A DNA stretch of 64,000 nucleotides from Variovorax sp. V93 (GTDB lineage Bacteria; Pseudomonadota; Gammaproteobacteria; Burkholderiales; Burkholderiaceae_C). Each line of letters starts with the position of its first letter. The stretch's first letter is position 1. The stretch spans positions 806,001-870,000 of the forward strand of contig NZ_AP028669.1 in assembly GCF_041154485.1 (NCBI RefSeq), written 5' to 3'. The translations under genes and the position numbers were made by a program. Shown here one piece after another: positions 33,772 to 42,239 of this stretch. The notes beneath the pieces are model-generated. The model made no database searches and had not been told where the DNA came from. It saw only the letters and a list, made by a program, of their open reading frames with translations.

Positions 33772-35057
33772 CCTTCAACGCTTCAGACCGCGCGCTGGCG
33801 CAGCAGACGCTGGCGCAGAAGCTCATCGCGCGCGCCAGCGGCCGCGCGCAGGTGGCGGTGGGAGAGATCGTGACCTGCGGCGTCGACATGGCCATGTTCC
33901 ACGACTCCTCGGGTCCGCGCCGGCTGCAGCCGATGCTCGAGGAGCTCGGCGCGCAGATCTGGGACCGCTCCCGCGTGGTGCTGGTCATGGACCACTACGT
34001 GCCCGAGCGCGACGACGACTCGCGCCGCATCGTGCGCATCGCGCGCGACTGGGCGCGCGAGCAGCAGCTGCCGCACGTGTACGACAGCCAGGGCATCTGC
34101 CACGTGGTGGTGCCGCAGCACGGCCACATCCGCCCCGGCATGCTGTGCGTGGGCGGCGATTCGCATTCGCCCACGGGCGGCGCATTCGGCGCCTACATGT
34201 TCGGCATCGGCAGCACCGAGATGCTGGGCGTGATGGTCATCGGCGAGATCTGGCTGCGCGTGCCCGAGACCATCCGCATGTGGTGGGACGGCGCGCTGCC
34301 CGCCGGCGTGACCGCCAAGGACATGATGCTGCACATGATCGGCCGCTTCGGCATGAACGGCGGGCGCTACCAGGCGGTGGAGTTCGCGGGTCCGGCCGTC
34401 GCCGCGCTGTCGATGCAGGAGCGCATGACGCTCTCCAACATGAGCGCCGAGCTGGGTGCGCAGGCCGGCCTGATCGCGCCCGATGCCACCACCGCCGCGT
34501 TCCTCGCACAAGCCGGCGCCCCGCCGGTCGACATGGCACCCTGGTTCACCGACGAAGGCGCCGCGCTCACGCACCACCGCTTCGACGCCGCCACGCTCGA
34601 GCCCTACGTCGCCGCGCCGCACAGCCCGGCCAACGCGCACGGCGTGAGCCGGTACCTGGGCACGCATGTCGACGTGGCCTACATCGGCGCCTGCACCGGC
34701 GCCAAGCTCGACGACCTGCGCGCCGCGGCCCAGGTGCTGCGCGGCCACAAGGTGGCGGCGGGCATCCGCCTGATCGTGGCGCCGGCCAGCCTGCACGACC
34801 AGGAGCGGGCGCGCGAAGAGGGCGTGCTGCAGGTGCTGATGGACGCTGGCGCCGAACTGTTCCCGACCGCCTGCGGCGCTTGCTCGGGCTACGGCGATCC
34901 GATGGGCGACGGCATCACGGTGATCTCGACCACGGCACGCAACTTCAAGGGCCGCATGGGCTCGCCGACCGCGCAGGTGTACCTGGGCTCGCCCTACACG
35001 GTGGCGGCGGCCGCACTGCGCGGCTGCGTGACCGATCCGCGCGAGGTGCTCGCATGA
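33768..35057 (+). CDS. LeuC/aconitase-type hydratase large subunit
   Basis: 429 residues of the 3-isopropylmalate dehydratase large-subunit family. All three [4Fe-4S] cysteines are visible: YIGACTGAKLDDL (about residue 308) and the CxxC in TACGACSGYGDP (about 368 and 371). GGDSHSPTGGAFGAYMFGIG is the usual substrate loop. The context (MmgE/PrpD, C-C lyase, Bug receptors) argues for hydration of a substituted maleate or aconitate, as dimethylmaleate hydratase does, rather than leucine synthesis. It is coupled by ATGA overlaps on both sides. Confidence 0.88.
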   Translation: MTFNASDRALAQQTLAQKLIARASGRAQVAVGEIVTCGVDMAMFHDSSGPRRLQPMLEELGAQIWDRSRVVLVMDHYVPERDDDSRRIVRIARDWAREQQLPHVYDSQGICHVVVPQHGHIRPGMLCVGGDSHSPTGGAFGAYMFGIGSTEMLGVMVIGEIWLRVPETIRMWWDGALPAGVTAKDMMLHMIGRFGMNGGRYQAVEFAGPAVAALSMQERMTLSNMSAELGAQAGLIAPDATTAAFLAQAGAPPVDMAPWFTDEGAALTHHRFDAATLEPYVAAPHSPANAHGVSRYLGTHVDVAYIGACTGAKLDDLRAAAQVLRGHKVAAGIRLIVAPASLHDQERAREEGVLQVLMDAGAELFPTACGACSGYGDPMGDGITVISTTARNFKGRMGSPTAQVYLGSPYTVAAAALRGCVTDPREVLA

Positions 35058-35584
35058 CTACCGACATCCTGCACCGCCCGCATCGGGTCTGGCGCCTGGG
35101 CGCCGACATCGACACCGATGCGCTCGCGCCCGGCCATGCGATGAAGCACGGCATCGACGTCATCGCGAAGCATTGCCTCGAAGCCATCCGCCCCGAGTTC
35201 GCAAGCAAGGTGCAACCGGGCGACGTGATCGTGGCCGGCCCCAACTTCGGCATCGGCTCGTCGCGCGAGCAGGCCGTGGCCGTGCTCGTTCAGCTGGGCG
35301 TGGCCGCGGTGATTGCGCCTTCATACAGCGGCCTGTATTTTCGCAATGCCTTCAACGTGGGCCTGCTGCTTCTGACCTGCGCCGAAGCCGAGTCGCTGCA
35401 GGACGGCGAACGCATCGTGCTCGACACCCGCACGCCCGCCGTGCGCACCGCCGATGCGCACACGCTCGCCTGCGAGCCCGTGCCGGGCTTCCTGATGGAG
35501 ATGGTCGATGCCGGCGGCCTGCTGCGGCTGTTGCGCCGGCGCATGGCAGCGAAGAAGGAAGCCGATGCACAGCACTGGCACTGA
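35054..35584 (+). CDS. LeuD/aconitase-type hydratase small (swivel) subunit
   Basis: 176 residues, the swivelling domain that closes over the iron-sulfur site of the large subunit. LGADIDTDALAPGHAM opens the fold, and GPNFGIGSSREQAVAVLVQL carries the Ser-Arg substrate contact. The start overlaps the large-subunit stop as ATGA, and the C-terminal 20 bases overlap the MmgE/PrpD gene. It forms the heterodimeric hydratase with its neighbour; the substrate is unknown. Confidence 0.9.
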   Translation: MTTDILHRPHRVWRLGADIDTDALAPGHAMKHGIDVIAKHCLEAIRPEFASKVQPGDVIVAGPNFGIGSSREQAVAVLVQLGVAAVIAPSYSGLYFRNAFNVGLLLLTCAEAESLQDGERIVLDTRTPAVRTADAHTLACEPVPGFLMEMVDAGGLLRLLRRRMAAKKEADAQHWH

Positions 35585-36908
35585 ACACGATCCGCAACGT
35601 GCCGTGCTGCAGGCCACGGTGGCGCTGCACGCGGCGCAGTCGGCCACCGCCGAGGCCGCGTCGCAGGCGCGGCGCCTGCTGGTCGACACGGCCGGCTGCG
35701 CACTCGCGGGCCGGCATGCGAGCGAGGTGCAGCGCCTCGAAGCCGCGCTCGCGGCTTGCGAGCCCGGCGATTTCGCTTTCCCCGGCGGCCCGCCGATGGC
35801 GGTGCAGGCCGCCGCGCAGGTGCTGGCCATGGCCGCGACCTGGGACGAGGCCTGCGAGGGCCATGCACTCGCGCACGGCCGGCCCGGCGTGCCGCTGGTG
35901 GCGGCGCTGCTGCCACTTGCGCTGCGGCGCAGCGCCAGCCTTGGCGAGTTCATCGATGCCTTCGTGCTCGGCTACGAGGTCGGCGCGCGCTGCGGCGCCT
36001 GGCTGCGCATCCGGCCCGGCATGCATGTCGATGCGAACTGGCCCGCGCTGGGCGTCGCGGCCGGCGTGGCGCGCCTGCTCGCGCTGCCGCCGGCGGGCAT
36101 CGTGCAGGCCATCGACATCGCGGCCTGCCAGCTCGCGACCAGCCTCTACCTGCCGGTGCAGCAGGGCCGCACCGCGCGCAACACCTACCTCGGCCACAGC
36201 GCATCGCTGGGGCTGCAGGCGGCCTTTGCCAGCGCAGCGGGCATCGACGCGCCGGACGGTGCGCTGGATCACTACGCGCACACGCATTCGGCAGCGACCG
36301 CGCAGCCGATGCCCGGTGCGGCGACGCCGCTGCTGCGCGATGCCTATCTCAAGCCCTTCGCGGCCGTGCGCCACGTGCACTACGGTGCCACTGCCGCGCG
36401 CCAGATCCGCGAGCAGCTGGCCCGGGACACCACCGGCATCCAGGGCATCGTGCTCAAGATATACGAAGAGGCGATCGTCTACTGCGGCAACCGCGCGCCG
36501 CGCACGCCGATCCAGGCGCAGTTCAGCCTGTCTTTCGGCGTCGCGGCGATGCTGCGCTTCGGCGATGTCGATCCCTCCGTTTATGCCGTGCCGCGTTTCG
36601 ACGACCTCGAACTGCGTCGGCTCGAAGCCCTGGTCGTGCTCGAAGCCGATGCCGGACTGACGGCACGCGGGCAACGCGGTGCCACGCTCCAGGTGTCGCA
36701 CGCGGGCGGCACGCTCGAGGCAGCCGTCGGCACCATCGCGGGGGACGCTGCCCGCCCGCTCGACCGCGCGGCGCTCATCGCCAAGTTCGCGCACTACGCC
36801 GCGCACAGCGTGCCGGGCCCGAAGGCCGCGCGCTTCTGCGAAGGCGTGCTGGACGCGCCCGCAGGCACCAGTCTCCGCGAGCTGTGGCAGCAGCTTGCCG
36901 ACGCCTGA
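35565..36908 (+). CDS. MmgE/PrpD-family protein
   Basis: 447 residues, the family length. Relatives include 2-methylcitrate dehydratase PrpD, cis-aconitate decarboxylase and iminodisuccinate epimerase, all acting on polycarboxylates. AGCALAGRHASEVQRL, WDEACEGHALAHGRPGVPLV and GRTARNTYLGHSASLGLQAA match the helical domain; the second domain includes LKPFAAVRHVHYGATAA. It probably dehydrates or isomerises a pathway intermediate next to the LeuCD-like hydratase. The start at 35565 gives a 20-base overlap with that gene, which keeps the usual N-terminal length. Confidence 0.87.
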   Translation: MHSTGTEHDPQRAVLQATVALHAAQSATAEAASQARRLLVDTAGCALAGRHASEVQRLEAALAACEPGDFAFPGGPPMAVQAAAQVLAMAATWDEACEGHALAHGRPGVPLVAALLPLALRRSASLGEFIDAFVLGYEVGARCGAWLRIRPGMHVDANWPALGVAAGVARLLALPPAGIVQAIDIAACQLATSLYLPVQQGRTARNTYLGHSASLGLQAAFASAAGIDAPDGALDHYAHTHSAATAQPMPGAATPLLRDAYLKPFAAVRHVHYGATAARQIREQLARDTTGIQGIVLKIYEEAIVYCGNRAPRTPIQAQFSLSFGVAAMLRFGDVDPSVYAVPRFDDLELRRLEALVVLEADAGLTARGQRGATLQVSHAGGTLEAAVGTIAGDAARPLDRAALIAKFAHYAAHSVPGPKAARFCEGVLDAPAGTSLRELWQQLADA

Positions 36909-36938
36909 ACCACTCATCACTCTCACCACCTACCCACC

Positions 36939-37907
36939 ATGAAACTCCTGCGCCATCTCGCGAGCACGCTCCTTGTCTGCCTGCCGCTGGTCGCCGCCGC
37001 GCAGGCGGGCGATTTTCCGAACAAGGCGATCCGCATCGTCGTGCCGTTCCCGCCGGGCGGCGCCACCGACGCGGCGGCGCGGCTGGTTGCCGTGAAGATG
37101 GGCGAGCACTGGGGCCAGCCGGTGGTGGTCGACAACCGTGCGGGCGCGGGCGGCAACGTCGGCTCCGACCTCGTCGCCAAGGCGCCGGCCGACGGTTACA
37201 CGCTGGTGATGGGCGTGACCGGCTCGCATGCGATCAACACCTCGCTCTACAGCAGGATGCCCTACGACCCGGTGGCCGACTTCGTCGCCATCAGCCAGGT
37301 GGCGGTGGTGCCCAACGTGCTGGTGGTGCATCCCTCGGTGCCCGCGAAGAACCTGGCCGAGCTCATGGCGCTTGCGAAGAAGGAGCCCGGCAAGCTCAAC
37401 TACGCCTCGCTCGGCAACGGCACGGCCGCGCACCTGGGCATGGAAATGCTCAAGTCCGAGGCCGGCGTCGACATCACGCACGTGCCTTACAAGGGCAGCG
37501 CGCCGGCGGTGTCCGACCTGCTCGCGGGGCAGGTGCAGATGATGGTGGACGGGCTCCCGTCGGCGCTGCCGCACGTCAAGGCCGGCAAGCTGCGCACCAT
37601 TGCGCTCACCAGCCTGCGCCGCGCGCCGTCATTGCCCGACTTGCCGACCATCGCCGAGACCTACCCGGGCTTCTACGCCGATGCATGGTCGGGCCTGTTC
37701 GCGCCCAAGGGCACGCCGCAGCCCGTGGTGGACAAGCTCTCGGCCGAGGTGCAGCGCATCCTGAAGCTGCCGGAGGTGCGCGAGAAGCTGACGGCGCTGG
37801 GCGCGGAGCCCGTGGGCTCCACGCAAGCGGAATTCGCCGCGCACGTGAAGCGCGAGATCGACAAATGGGCCAAGGTCGTCAAGACCAGCGGCGCGAAAGT
37901 GGACTGA
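36939..37907 (+). CDS. Bug/TctC-type periplasmic solute receptor (second)
   Basis: 322 residues. Signal peptide MKLLRHLASTLLVCLPLVAA ends near AQA (about residue 23). IRIVVPFPPGGATDAAARLV, NRAGAGGNVGSDLVAKAPAD and THVPYKGSAPAVSDLLAGQ are standard Bug blocks. It differs clearly from the first Bug receptor (32806), so the two probably bind different ligands or arose by separate acquisition. It lies between the MmgE/PrpD gene and hyuB with gaps of 30 and 2 bases. Confidence 0.92.
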   Translation: MKLLRHLASTLLVCLPLVAAAQAGDFPNKAIRIVVPFPPGGATDAAARLVAVKMGEHWGQPVVVDNRAGAGGNVGSDLVAKAPADGYTLVMGVTGSHAINTSLYSRMPYDPVADFVAISQVAVVPNVLVVHPSVPAKNLAELMALAKKEPGKLNYASLGNGTAAHLGMEMLKSEAGVDITHVPYKGSAPAVSDLLAGQVQMMVDGLPSALPHVKAGKLRTIALTSLRRAPSLPDLPTIAETYPGFYADAWSGLFAPKGTPQPVVDKLSAEVQRILKLPEVREKLTALGAEPVGSTQAEFAAHVKREIDKWAKVVKTSGAKVD

Positions 37908-37909
37908 AC

Positions 37910-39595
37910 ATGAACGACACCCTCGACCCCGTCACGCTCGCCGTGCTGCGCGGCCGCCTCGAACAGGTGGCCGACGAGATGGACGCCACGCTCTACCGCA
38001 GCGCGTTCAATCCCATCATTGCCGAGGCGCACGACGCCTGCCACGGCCTCTACGACGCCACGACCGGCGACACGCTGGTGCAGGGCAAGTCGGGCCTGCC
38101 GGTGTTCGTGGGCGCGATGGCCTTCGCGGTGCGCGCCACCGCCAAGGCGGCCGCGCCGCGCGGCGGCATGAAGGACGGCGACATCTGGATCAGCAACGAT
38201 GCCTACGACGGCGGCACGCACGCCAACGACTTCAAGCTGGTCAAGCCCTTCTTCCGCAACGGCAAGCTGTATTGCTACATGGCCTCGGCCGCGCACTGGC
38301 ACGACGTGGGCGGCGCGGTGCCCGGCAACTACAACCCCGCGGCCACCGAGTGCTGGCAGGAGGCGGTGCAGATTCCGCCGGTGCGCATCGTGCAGGGCGG
38401 CGTGCTCGATGCCGACGTGCTCGCCATCCTGCAGGCCAACACGCGCCTGCCCGACAGTCTCTGGGGCGACCTCAACGGCCAGCTCGCCGCGCTGGAGCTC
38501 GGTGCGAAGCGGCTGCACGGCCTGCTCGACGAATACGGCGACGGCCTGGTGCTGAATGCGCTCGGCGAGCTGCGCGGCCGCGCGCTGCGCCTCATGCGCT
38601 CGCACATCGCCTCGCTGCCCGACGGCCGCTACAGCTTCGGGGACGTGCTCGACAACGACGGCATCGTCAACCAGCCGCTCACCATCGCGCTCGACATGAC
38701 GGTGGCCGGCGACCGGCTCACGCTCGACTTCTCGCGCACCTCGCCGCAATGCGCGGGGCCGGTGAACATTTCGCGCGCCACGGCGGTCGCGGCCTGCTAC
38801 GTCGCGCTCAAGCACCTGTTCCCCGACGTGCCCGCGAACGCCGGCGTGCTGGACGCGGTGGACTTCGTGATTCCCGACAAGCTGGTGATCAGCGCCGAGC
38901 GCCCGCGCCCGGTCGGCGGCTACACCGAGACCATCCTGCGCATGATCGACGTGATCTTCAGCGCCGCCGCGCAGGCCGACCCCACGCGCGCGGTGGCGCA
39001 GGCCTACGGCACCATCAACGCGCTGTCGATCGCGGGCCACCGCAGCGACAAGGGCCGCGAAGGCCAGCGCTGGGTGATGTTCAGCTTCTTCGGCGGCGGG
39101 CACGGCGGCCATTCGGGCGGCGACGGCCTGTCGCACGGCAACGCGCCGATCTCGACCGCGACGATTCCGCCGCTCGAAATCCTCGAGGCCGCCTACCCCG
39201 TGCGCTTCACCGAATGGTCGCTGCGCGCCGATTCGGGCGGCGACGGCCGGCACCGCGGCGGCCTCGGCGCCGTCTACGAGATCGAACTGCTCGAGACGGA
39301 CGCCGAGGTGTTCGTCTTCGGCGAGCGCGGCACCTCGCCGCCCAAGGGCATCGCGGGCGGCGGCCCGGGCGCCCTCAACGTGTTCCGCTACGAGAACGCG
39401 GGCGAATGGCACACGCCGCCCATGGTGTCGAAGATGCGCGGCATCCAGCTCGCGCGCGGCGAGCGCGTGCGGCTCGAAACGCCCGGCGGCGGCGGCTGGG
39501 GCCGTTCCGGCGAGCGGCCCGCTTCGCAGCGCGAAGCCGATGCTGCCATGGGCTACGTCACGGCCGCTAGCGGCGGCAAGAAAGCATCCGAATGA
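37910..39595 (+). CDS. Hydantoinase B / oxoprolinase-type subunit
   Basis: 561 residues of the HyuB family. DPVTLAVLRGRLEQVADEMD and FNPIIAEAHDACHGLYD open the protein. WISNDAYDGGTHANDF and the glycine-rich FSFFGGGHGGHSGGDGLSHG are the central blocks, and RLETPGGGGWG closes it. With HyuA it forms an ATP-dependent ring-opening or carboxylating enzyme acting on cyclic amides or ketones. The subunits are encoded in B-then-A order with an ATGA overlap. Which substrate is used cannot be inferred from the sequence alone. Confidence 0.9.
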   Translation: MNDTLDPVTLAVLRGRLEQVADEMDATLYRSAFNPIIAEAHDACHGLYDATTGDTLVQGKSGLPVFVGAMAFAVRATAKAAAPRGGMKDGDIWISNDAYDGGTHANDFKLVKPFFRNGKLYCYMASAAHWHDVGGAVPGNYNPAATECWQEAVQIPPVRIVQGGVLDADVLAILQANTRLPDSLWGDLNGQLAALELGAKRLHGLLDEYGDGLVLNALGELRGRALRLMRSHIASLPDGRYSFGDVLDNDGIVNQPLTIALDMTVAGDRLTLDFSRTSPQCAGPVNISRATAVAACYVALKHLFPDVPANAGVLDAVDFVIPDKLVISAERPRPVGGYTETILRMIDVIFSAAAQADPTRAVAQAYGTINALSIAGHRSDKGREGQRWVMFSFFGGGHGGHSGGDGLSHGNAPISTATIPPLEILEAAYPVRFTEWSLRADSGGDGRHRGGLGAVYEIELLETDAEVFVFGERGTSPPKGIAGGGPGALNVFRYENAGEWHTPPMVSKMRGIQLARGERVRLETPGGGGWGRSGERPASQREADAAMGYVTAASGGKKASE

Positions 39596-41646
39596 GCACC
39601 ACAAGCAAATCCCTGGTCGTCGGCGTCGATGTCGGCGGCACCTTCACCGACCTGTTCGTGCTCGATGAGGCCAACGGCAGCGCGCGCATCGTCAAGGTGC
39701 CCTCCACGCGCGGCGAGGAAGCGCGCGGCTTCATGAACGGCGTGGCGCGCGTGGCCGATTCGGCCGCGGCCATCGCCACCATCGTGCATGGCACCACCGT
39801 CGGCACCAATGCGCTGCTCGAACGCAAGGTGGCGCGCACCGGCATCATCACCACGCGCGGCTTTCGCGACGTGCTCGAGATGCGCCGCCGCGACCGGCCC
39901 GAGACCTGGGGCCTGCGCGGCAGCTTCGTGCCCGTGGTGCCGCGCGACCTGCGCCGCGAAGTCGACGAGCGCGTGCTGGCCGACGGCACGCTGCACACGC
40001 CGGTCGACCTGGACCAGGTGCGCGCCGAAGCACGCTCGCTGCTCGAGGCCGGTTGCGAGGCCGTCTGCGTGTTCTTCATCAACACCTACGCCAACCCCGA
40101 GAACGAACGGCTCGCCGTGGCGGCCGTGCGCGCGCTCTGGCCCAACCCGCACGTCACCTCGGCCAGCGAGGTGCTGCCCGAGATCCGCGAGTTCGAGCGC
40201 TGCTCGACCGCCACGCTCAATGCGGCGCTGCAGCCGGTGGTCGGCAGCTACCTCGGCCGCCTCGAAGCCGACCTGCGCGCGCAGGGCTTCGCGGGCGAGC
40301 TGCTGGTGGTGCAGAGCAACGGCGGCGTGATGTCGCGCCAGACCGCGAGCGACCTGCCGGTGCGCACCGCGCTCTCGGGCCCGGCGGCCGGCGTGATCGC
40401 CTGCGCGGCCATCGCGCGCGCCGCGGGTTTTCCGAATGCGATCACCGGCGACATGGGCGGCACCTCGTTCGACGTGTCGCTGGTGGCCAACGGCGAGGCT
40501 GCGCTGGCCGCGCAGACCGCGATCGAGTTCGGCATGGTGATCCGCTCGCCGATGATCCAGATCGAAACCATCGGCGCGGGTGGCGGTTCCATCGCTTCCG
40601 TGGATGCGAGCGGCATGTTGCAGGTTGGCCCCGAGTCCGCCGGCAGCGTGCCGGGACCGGCGTGCTACGGGCGCGGCAACATGCGCCCGACCGTGACCGA
40701 TGCCAACGTGCTGCTCGGCCGCATCGCCGCCGACCGGCCGCTCGGTGGCGGGCTGCTCGCGGCGTTGGACGCAGAGAAGTCCCGGCAGGCCATCGAGGCG
40801 CACGTCGCGCGCCCGCTGGGCCTCGATGTGCACGCCGCGGCCGAGGCGATCCTTACCGTGGCCAATGCGCGCATGGCGGGCGCGATCCGCCTCGTGTCGA
40901 TCGAGCGCGGGCACGATCCGCGCCGCTTCGCGTACATGCCCTTCGGCGGCGGCGGTGCGCTGCATGTGTGCGCGATGATGCGCGAGGTGGGCGTCGCCAC
41001 CGGCATCGTGCCGCGCTATCCCGGCGTGACCTCGGCGCTGGGCTGCGTGATCGCCGACATGCGCCACGACGCGGTGCAGACCCTCAACAGGCCGCTGGCC
41101 GAACTCGACGTGGCCGACCTGCAGCGCCGCATCGACGAACTTTCGGCCGCCTGCCAGCAGCGCCTCGACTCCTCGGGCGTGCGCTTCGACGAAGTGCGCG
41201 AAGTGATCGCGCTCGACATGCTCTATACGGGCCAGACCCACACGCTGCCCGTGGTGCTGGCCGATGCGGGCCGTACGCCGATCACCGCGCAATCCATTCG
41301 CGCCGCATTCGAGGCCAGTTACAGCGCCGCTTTCGGCCGGGTGCTCGACGGCATCCCGATCCGCGTGATGAACCTGCGCTATGCGCGCATTGGCGTGCGG
41401 CCCAAGTTCGACCTGAAGGTGCTGGCCCCCGAAGGGCAGGGCAGCACCGCGCCGCTGGGCACGCAGCGCGTGTTCCACCATGGCCAGTGGCACGAGGCCG
41501 TGCGCTACGCGCGGCTCGAGCTGCCGGTGGCCGCGCGCATCGAAGGGCCTGCGATCCTCGAGCAGGCCGACACCACTGTGTGGCTCGAACCCGGCTTCCA
41601 CGCCGAGGTCGATGCGCACGGCAACCTGCTGGTGAGGCCGTCATGA
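39592..41646 (+). CDS. Hydantoinase A / oxoprolinase-type ATP-binding subunit
   Basis: 684 residues, normal for HyuA. The actin-fold ATP sites are clear: GVDVGGTFTDLFVLDE at about 9-24 and GDMGGTSFDVSLVANG at about 285-300. HGTTVGTNALLERKVARTG, TRGFRDVLEMRRRDRPE and IGAGGGSIASVD are further family blocks. It uses ATP to activate the lactam or imide substrate (or carboxylation) for HyuB. Neighbours are coupled by ATGA at both ends. An acetone-carboxylase-like role is an alternative, but no third (gamma) subunit is present. Confidence 0.9.
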   Translation: MSTTSKSLVVGVDVGGTFTDLFVLDEANGSARIVKVPSTRGEEARGFMNGVARVADSAAAIATIVHGTTVGTNALLERKVARTGIITTRGFRDVLEMRRRDRPETWGLRGSFVPVVPRDLRREVDERVLADGTLHTPVDLDQVRAEARSLLEAGCEAVCVFFINTYANPENERLAVAAVRALWPNPHVTSASEVLPEIREFERCSTATLNAALQPVVGSYLGRLEADLRAQGFAGELLVVQSNGGVMSRQTASDLPVRTALSGPAAGVIACAAIARAAGFPNAITGDMGGTSFDVSLVANGEAALAAQTAIEFGMVIRSPMIQIETIGAGGGSIASVDASGMLQVGPESAGSVPGPACYGRGNMRPTVTDANVLLGRIAADRPLGGGLLAALDAEKSRQAIEAHVARPLGLDVHAAAEAILTVANARMAGAIRLVSIERGHDPRRFAYMPFGGGGALHVCAMMREVGVATGIVPRYPGVTSALGCVIADMRHDAVQTLNRPLAELDVADLQRRIDELSAACQQRLDSSGVRFDEVREVIALDMLYTGQTHTLPVVLADAGRTPITAQSIRAAFEASYSAAFGRVLDGIPIRVMNLRYARIGVRPKFDLKVLAPEGQGSTAPLGTQRVFHHGQWHEAVRYARLELPVAARIEGPAILEQADTTVWLEPGFHAEVDAHGNLLVRPS

Positions 41647-42239
41647 GCGCAGCGAAGACGGCGCTGGTCATCATCGACCTGCAGAACGACTTCCTCGATG
41701 CCAAGGGCGCCTATGCGCGCGGCGGCGACACCAACCCGCCGGCCTTGCTTCTGCCGGTGCGCGTGGCCGAAGTGGCGCGCGCGCTCAAGGCCGCGGGCGG
41801 CCTCGTGGTGGCCAGCCAGTTCACGCTGTGGCCCGATGCGGCCGGCGAGCCGATGGTGTCGCCGCACCTGAAGGCGCTGCGTCCTTATCTGAGGAAGGGC
41901 GACTTCGCGCCCGGCAGCTGGGGCCAGGCGAATGTCGATGCGCTGGCCGGACTCGTCGACGTGGCGGTCAGCAAGGTCGCGTATTCGGCCTTCTTCAACA
42001 CCCAGCTCGACTGGGTGCTGCGCCGCGCGGGCATCGACACCGTGGCGGTGTGCGGCATCGTGACCAACGGCGGCGTGGCCAGCACCGTGCGCGATGCGCA
42101 CATGCGCGACTACCGCACGCTGGTGCTGGCCGACGGCTGCGCGGCCTTCGGCGAAGAGCGCCATCAGACCTCGCTGGCCGACATGCGCAACGTGGCCGAG
42201 GTGATCGACTGCGCGGCCTTCATCGCATCGCTCGCATGA
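41643..42239 (+). CDS. Isochorismatase-fold hydrolase lacking the nucleophilic cysteine
   Basis: 198 residues, cysteine-hydrolase superfamily. The catalytic Asp is in LVIIDLQNDFLDAKG (about residue 14) and the Lys in VSKVAYSAFFNTQLD (about 111). At the nucleophile position the sequence is CGIVTNGGVASTVRDAH, with Gly where amidases have Cys (TDYCV-type). The same Cys-to-Gly change occurs in vinyl-ether isochorismatases such as PhzD. It therefore may not be the amidase that its place after hyuA would suggest. ATGA overlaps link it to both neighbours. Confidence 0.85.
   Translation: MSAAKTALVIIDLQNDFLDAKGAYARGGDTNPPALLLPVRVAEVARALKAAGGLVVASQFTLWPDAAGEPMVSPHLKALRPYLRKGDFAPGSWGQANVDALAGLVDVAVSKVAYSAFFNTQLDWVLRRAGIDTVAVCGIVTNGGVASTVRDAHMRDYRTLVLADGCAAFGEERHQTSLADMRNVAEVIDCAAFIASLA

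Noticed and set aside
33768..35584. leuC and leuD of leucine biosynthesis
   Set aside because: The family is right, but the neighbours are catabolic (MmgE/PrpD, C-C lyase, Bug receptors) and leuA/leuB are absent; the LeuC motifs are also divergent (GACTGAK). I call it a hydratase of unknown substrate.
35756..39595. A single 1279-codon plus-strand frame that could look like a giant fusion protein
   Set aside because: Only its last 561 codons (from 37910) are a real protein, HyuB. The rest is out-of-frame reading of the MmgE/PrpD and Bug genes.
37910..41646. Acetone carboxylase
   Set aside because: HyuA/HyuB-like subunits resemble it, but the small zinc-containing gamma subunit is missing, and receptors and hydratase genes point to carboxylate or cyclic amide substrates.
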